Below, piece after piece: positions 60,527 to 64,000 of a stretch of DNA of 64,000 nt. The notes beneath the pieces are model-generated. The model worked only from the letters and a program-made list of their open reading frames with translations, was not told the DNA's origin and ran no database searches. Location of the stretch: contig JAUJOD010000001.1 in assembly GCA_030447865.1 (NCBI GenBank), forward strand, positions 186,001 to 250,000, given 5' to 3'. Made by a program: the position numbers and the translations under genes. Numbering within the stretch: the first letter of the stretch is position 1; the number at the start of each line of letters is the position of its first letter. Source of the stretch: Nocardioidaceae bacterium. GTDB lineage: Bacteria > Actinomycetota > Actinomycetes > Propionibacteriales > Nocardioidaceae.

Positions 60527-60934
60527 CTACCAGACGTAGGCGAGGACTTCCCCACCTACGCCCTTCTGCTTGGCCTGGCGGTCGGTGAGCAGGCCGGTCG
60601 AGGTCGAGATGATCGCGACTCCGAGCCCACCTAGCACCTTCGGCAGCCCCGTCGACTTGGCATACACCCGCAGCCCCGGCTTGCTGATCCGCCGGACGCC
60701 GGCGATCGAGCGCTCGCGGTTGGGGCCGTACTTCAGGTCGATCACCAGTGTCTTGCCGACGACGCCCTCGGCGGGCTCGTCGACCTTCCAGGAACCGATG
60801 TAACCCTCCTGCTGGAGGATCTCGGCAACTCCTGACTTCAGCTTGCTGTAGGGCATGCTGACGGTCTCGTGGTACGCCTGGTTGGCATTGCGCAGACGCG
60901 TCAGCATGTCTGCGATCGGGTCGGTCATCGTCAT
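60527..60934 (-). CDS. rpsH: 30S ribosomal protein S8
   Basis: 135 residues (or 133 from 60928). [40 protein letters not shown], and [20 protein letters not shown]. Binds central 16S rRNA. Confidence 0.98.
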   Translation of the reverse strand: MTMTDPIADMLTRLRNANQAYHETVSMPYSKLKSGVAEILQQEGYIGSWKVDEPAEGVVGKTLVIDLKYGPNRERSIAGVRRISKPGLRVYAKSTGLPKVLGGLGVAIISTSTGLLTDRQAKQKGVGGEVLAYVW

Positions 60935-61014
60935 TGTCGGGTGTCTCTTTCTCGCTGTGGTTTCGCCTGCATCATCGTGATGCGGCGACCTTCAACGACT
61001 CGGGTTCGTGGTAC

Positions 61015-61200
61015 TTACCAGCTGCTCTTGGTTACGCCGGGCAGCTCGCCTCGGTGCGCCATCTCGCGCAGGCAGATGCGACACAGCCCGAACTTGCGGT
61101 AGACCGCCTTCGGCCGGCCACAGCGTTGGCACCGGGTGTATGCGCGCACCTGGTACTTCGGTTTCCGGGCCGCCTTGACGACCAGCGAGGTCTTCGCCAT
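61015..61200 (-). CDS. rpsZ: 30S ribosomal protein S14 type Z
   Basis: 61 residues with the zinc ribbon [20 protein letters not shown], the short zinc-dependent S14. AAGGAG lies five bases before the ATG. Its ATG overlaps the stop of a micro-ORF (TGATG). Confidence 0.97.
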   Translation of the reverse strand: MAKTSLVVKAARKPKYQVRAYTRCQRCGRPKAVYRKFGLCRICLREMAHRGELPGVTKSSW

Positions 61201-61289
61201 CAGTTCTCCTTGCTCTGCATACTCATCGCTCCGCGCTCTGCCATCTCATCGCTCCGCGCTCTGTCATCTATCGCTCCGCGCTCTGTCAT
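61200..61289 (-). CDS. Possible 29-residue micro-ORF bridging rplE and rpsZ
   Basis: ATG at 61289 follows the rplE TAG with no gap; the frame is open for 29 codons and stops in a TGATG overlap with rpsZ. The predicted peptide is highly charged, with repeated TERGA/AERGA elements, and comes from a 22-bp tandem repeat. It may be a translational coupler without product, or chance. No homologue is known to me. Confidence 0.3.
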   Translation of the reverse strand: MTERGAIDDRARSDEMAERGAMSMQSKEN

Positions 61290-61303
61290 CTATCGCTCCG
61301 CGA
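61225..61303. repeat. 22-bp tandem repeat, 3.5 copies, between rplE and rpsZ
   Basis: Units 61225-61246, 61248-61269 and 61270-61291 (ATCGCTCCGCGCTCTG(T/C)CATCT), plus 12 bases that overlap the rplE 3' end (61292-61303). The array seems to derive from the rplE terminal codons. Confidence 0.92.
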
Positions 61304-61892
61304 AGGGGAAGCCGAGGTGCTTCAGAAGCGAGCGGCCCTCGTCGTCGGTTGACGCGGTGGTGACGACCGTGATGTCCATACCGCGCTGCCGGTCGACCTG
61401 GTCGGGGTTCACTTCGTGGAACATCACCTGCTCGGTGAGGCCGAACGTGTAGTTGCCGCGGCCGTCGAACTGACGTGGCGACAAGCCCCGGAAGTCGCGG
61501 ATACGCGGCAGCGCCAGCGTGAGCAGACGGTCGAGGAACTCCCACATGCGGTCGCCGCGCAAGGTCACGTGGGCACCGATCGGCATCCCCTCGCGCAGCT
61601 TGAACTGCGCGATGGACTTGCGGGCTCGGGTGACCTGAGGCTTCTGACCGGTGATTAGGGTCAGGTCCTTCACCGCGCCCTCGATCACCTTGGAGTCCCT
61701 GGCGGCCTCGCCAACGCCCATGTTGACGACGATCTTGGTGAGTCCCGGCACCTGCATGACGTTCGGGTAGCCGAACTCCTCACGCAGAGCAGGAACGATC
61801 TCTTGCCGGTAGCGGGTCTTGAACCGAGGTACGACGCGTTGCGCCGTCTCAGCCCCGGCCGTTGCTGTGTCCCCGGTCGTGGAGGTTCCCAT
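61290..61892 (-). CDS. rplE: 50S ribosomal protein L5
   Basis: 200 residues; the first 18 are a variable extension. [60 protein letters not shown]. Binds 5S rRNA and P-site tRNA. TGATG overlap with rplX. Confidence 0.98.
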   Translation of the reverse strand: MGTSTTGDTATAGAETAQRVVPRFKTRYRQEIVPALREEFGYPNVMQVPGLTKIVVNMGVGEAARDSKVIEGAVKDLTLITGQKPQVTRARKSIAQFKLREGMPIGAHVTLRGDRMWEFLDRLLTLALPRIRDFRGLSPRQFDGRGNYTFGLTEQVMFHEVNPDQVDRQRGMDITVVTTASTDDEGRSLLKHLGFPFAER

Positions 61893-62266
61893 CAGATCTC
61901 CTCACCGGTCTTGGTGGCGACACGCACGCTGCGGTGCGCTGGGTACGTCGTGCCGTCGGGGCGGGTCTTGGTGACCGCGACCCGCTTGGCGCCGATGCGG
62001 GTAGGCACCTTCTTGCCGTCGACTTCGACGAGCAGCATCACGTTGGACACGTGGATGGGGGACTCCTGGGTGATGATGCCGCCCGTGGTGCCGCTTCGGC
62101 CGCCTTTGTTGACGATCTTGGTGTGCCGCTTGACGCGGTTGACGCCCTCGACGATCACCCTGTTGTCGTCGGCGAGCACGGCGATGACCTTGCCCTCGGC
62201 GCCCTTGTCCTTGCCTGCGATGACGCGGACGACGTCGCCCTTCTTGATGGTCAAAGTGGCGCCCAT
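61892..62266 (-). CDS. rplX: 50S ribosomal protein L24
   Basis: 124 residues from ATG 62266 (GTG 62272 is possible). KW-type KOW motif: [20 protein letters not shown], then [14 protein letters not shown] and [17 protein letters not shown]. Assembly initiator of the 50S. Confidence 0.97.
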   Translation of the reverse strand: MGATLTIKKGDVVRVIAGKDKGAEGKVIAVLADDNRVIVEGVNRVKRHTKIVNKGGRSGTTGGIITQESPIHVSNVMLLVEVDGKKVPTRIGAKRVAVTKTRPDGTTYPAHRSVRVATKTGEEI

Positions 62267-62268
62267 GG

Positions 62269-62637
62269 TCACAGCACCTCCGGCGCGAGCGAGATGATCT
62301 TCATGAATCTCTTCTCCCGCAGCTCTCGACCCACTGGGCCGAAGATGCGGGTGCCGCGCGGCTCCCCGTCACCGCGCAAGATGACAGCGGCGTTCTCGTC
62401 GAACCGGATGTAGGAGCCGTCGGGGCGGCGTCGTTCCTTCACGGTGCGCACCACCACAGCCCTGACGACGTCGCCCTTCTTCACGTTGCCGCCCGGAATG
62501 GCGTCCTTGACGGTGGCGACGATCACGTCGCCGATGCCGGCGTACCGTCGACCGGAACCGCCGAGCACCCGGATGCACAAGATCTGCTTGGCACCGGTGT
62601 TGTCGGCGACCTTCAGTCGCGACTCCTGCTGAATCAT
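62269..62637 (-). CDS. rplN: 50S ribosomal protein L14
   Basis: 122 residues. [60 protein letters not shown]. Forms an intersubunit bridge. 9-base gap to rpsQ. Confidence 0.98.
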   Translation of the reverse strand: MIQQESRLKVADNTGAKQILCIRVLGGSGRRYAGIGDVIVATVKDAIPGGNVKKGDVVRAVVVRTVKERRRPDGSYIRFDENAAVILRGDGEPRGTRIFGPVGRELREKRFMKIISLAPEVL

Positions 62638-62646
62638 CGGGGTCTC

Positions 62647-62955
62647 CTACTTCGCCTTCTCGAGCACCTCGACGACGCGCCAGCGCTTGGTGGCCGACAA
62701 CGGACGGGTCTCCATGATCAGGACCCGATCGCCGGTACCGCACTGGTTCTGCTCGTCGTGTGCCTTCAGCTTGCTGGTACGCCGCAACACCTTGCCGTAC
62801 AGCGCGTGCTTGACCCGGTCCTCGACGGAGACGACAACCGTCTTGTCCATCTTGTCGCTGATCACGAGGCCTTCGCGGGCCTTGCGCCGGTTGCGCTGGG
62901 GCTCCGATGCGGTCTCGACCGCGGTTGTCACTTCTTCGACGCTTGGCTCGCTCAT
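62647..62955 (-). CDS. rpsQ: 30S ribosomal protein S17
   Basis: 102 residues. [20 protein letters not shown], then [20 protein letters not shown]. The first 20 residues are a variable acidic extension. ATGA overlap with rpmC. Confidence 0.97.
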   Translation of the reverse strand: MSEPSVEEVTTAVETASEPQRNRRKAREGLVISDKMDKTVVVSVEDRVKHALYGKVLRRTSKLKAHDEQNQCGTGDRVLIMETRPLSATKRWRVVEVLEKAK

Positions 62956-63197
62956 GCTGCGCCCTCTCCTTCGGTGTCAGCGGCGACGGGGGTGATGCCG
63001 AGCTCACGCTCGCGCAGGATGGTGTAGATCCTGGCGATGTCGCGGCGAACCGAGCGCAGTCTGCCGTGGGACTCAAGCTGTCCGGTCGCGGCCTGGAACC
63101 GGAGGTTGAACAGCTCCTCCTTGGACTCCTTCAGCTTCTCCTCCAGGGAGTCGTTGTCGAGGGTGCGCAGCTCAGTTGCTGTGGTCGTGGAAGCCAT
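62952..63197 (-). CDS. rpmC: 50S ribosomal protein L29
   Basis: 81 residues; [59 protein letters not shown]. Located at the peptide exit, it helps dock SRP and trigger factor. Confidence 0.97.
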   Translation of the reverse strand: MASTTTATELRTLDNDSLEEKLKESKEELFNLRFQAATGQLESHGRLRSVRRDIARIYTILRERELGITPVAADTEGEGAA

Positions 63198-63616
63198 CAG
63201 AAATCACTGCCTTCGCGACTGACGAACCGGCACTTCATCGGTAGCTTGTGCATCGCCCGGCGCAGCGCCTCGCGGGCGATCGGCTCCGGCACACCGGAGA
63301 GCTCGAACATCACCCGGCCCGGCTTGACGTTGGCGATCCACCACTCCGGCGAGCCCTTGCCCGAGCCCATCCGGGTCTCGGCCGGCTTCTTGGTCAGCGG
63401 CCGGTCGGGGTAGATGTTGATCCACACCTTGCCGCCACGCTTGATGTGGCGGGTCATGGCGATACGAGCGGACTCGATCTGGCGGTTGGTGACGTACGCC
63501 GGCTCGACCGCCTGGATGCCGTAGTCGCCGAACGAGAGCTTCGTGCCACCCTTGGCCATGCCGGTGCGCTTGGGGTGGTGCTGTTTACGGTGTTTGACCC
63601 TGCGAGGAATCAGCAT
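63197..63616 (-). CDS. rplP: 50S ribosomal protein L16
   Basis: 139 residues. [60 protein letters not shown]. Positions tRNA at the A site. Confidence 0.98.
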   Translation of the reverse strand: MLIPRRVKHRKQHHPKRTGMAKGGTKLSFGDYGIQAVEPAYVTNRQIESARIAMTRHIKRGGKVWINIYPDRPLTKKPAETRMGSGKGSPEWWIANVKPGRVMFELSGVPEPIAREALRRAMHKLPMKCRFVSREGSDF

Positions 63617-63619
63617 GAC

Positions 63620-64000
<381 letters not shown>

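Overview
This 64 kb window is a continuous piece of a high-GC Gram-positive (Actinomycetota) chromosome. Three things point there: GTG starts and ATGA/GTGA/TGATG overlaps are frequent, there is a GuaB3 paralogue and a His-tailed GroEL1-type chaperonin with twin CIRCE operators, and the housekeeping order is actinobacterial (guaB-groEL/ES-tsaD ... alr-nnr-acpS-glmS-coaA ... glmM-rpsI-rplM ... S10/spc/alpha ribosomal cluster). A Propionibacteriales/Nocardioidaceae-like host is my best guess. That placement is inference, because no rRNA gene is present. No tRNA, rRNA, CRISPR array, insertion sequence or prophage was found.

Layout, left to right. 1-2.6 kb: a minus-strand MoxR/DUF58/DUF4129 membrane operon, cut by the window edge. 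2.7-7.5 kb: guaB, guaB3, a nitrilase-family hydrolase and kynureninase in one minus-strand operon. 7.7-10 kb: groES-groEL under two CIRCE sites. 10-12.3 kb: an acetyltransferase and a group II PLP decarboxylase on the plus strand. 12.5-21 kb: tsaD, rimI, tsaB, tsaE, an alpha/beta hydrolase, alr, nnr and acpS, interrupted by one plus-strand secreted LVIVD-type protein. 21-25 kb: glmS, coaA and a double-GNAT protein. 25-33.4 kb: two divergent, very large secreted M36 (fungalysin) metalloproteases. 33.4-35.8 kb: glmM, rpsI, rplM. 36-37.4 kb: a polymorphic-toxin module, with a frameshifted Tox-REase-5 nuclease gene and an intact Imm52-type immunity gene. 37.6-50 kb: citrate synthase, an RTX-repeat protein, a DUF1360 protein, vapBC, a secreted propeller-like protein, an ABC-F ATPase, an FAD disulfide oxidoreductase, an APH(3')-like kinase, a UbiA-like prenyltransferase, an ECF sigma factor with its partner, and an RsmC-like methyltransferase. 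50-64 kb: truA, rplQ, rpoA, rpsD, rpsK, rpsM, rpmJ, infA, map, adk, secY, rplO, rpmD, rpsE, rplR, rplF, rpsH, rpsZ, rplE, rplX, rplN, rpsQ, rpmC, rplP and the 3' part of rpsC, all on the minus strand.

The core genes cooperate in translation and its quality control (ribosomal proteins, Tsa t6A synthesis, RimI, Map, TruA), purine synthesis (GuaB), cell-wall precursor supply (Alr, GlmS, GlmM) and cofactor biosynthesis (CoaA, AcpS). The most unusual content is non-core: the decayed or mis-sequenced toxin/immunity pair, the divergent fungalysin pair, and several small repeat families. One 47-bp palindromic repeat supplies both the stop codon of the nitrilase gene and the start codon of kynU. A 53-bp repeat is present three times. 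Tandem hairpins lie upstream of infA. A 22-bp tandem repeat between rplE and rpsZ encodes an open, coupled micro-ORF. Two genes (toxin and RsmC-like methyltransferase) show single-base frameshifts that may be real or may be assembly indels.
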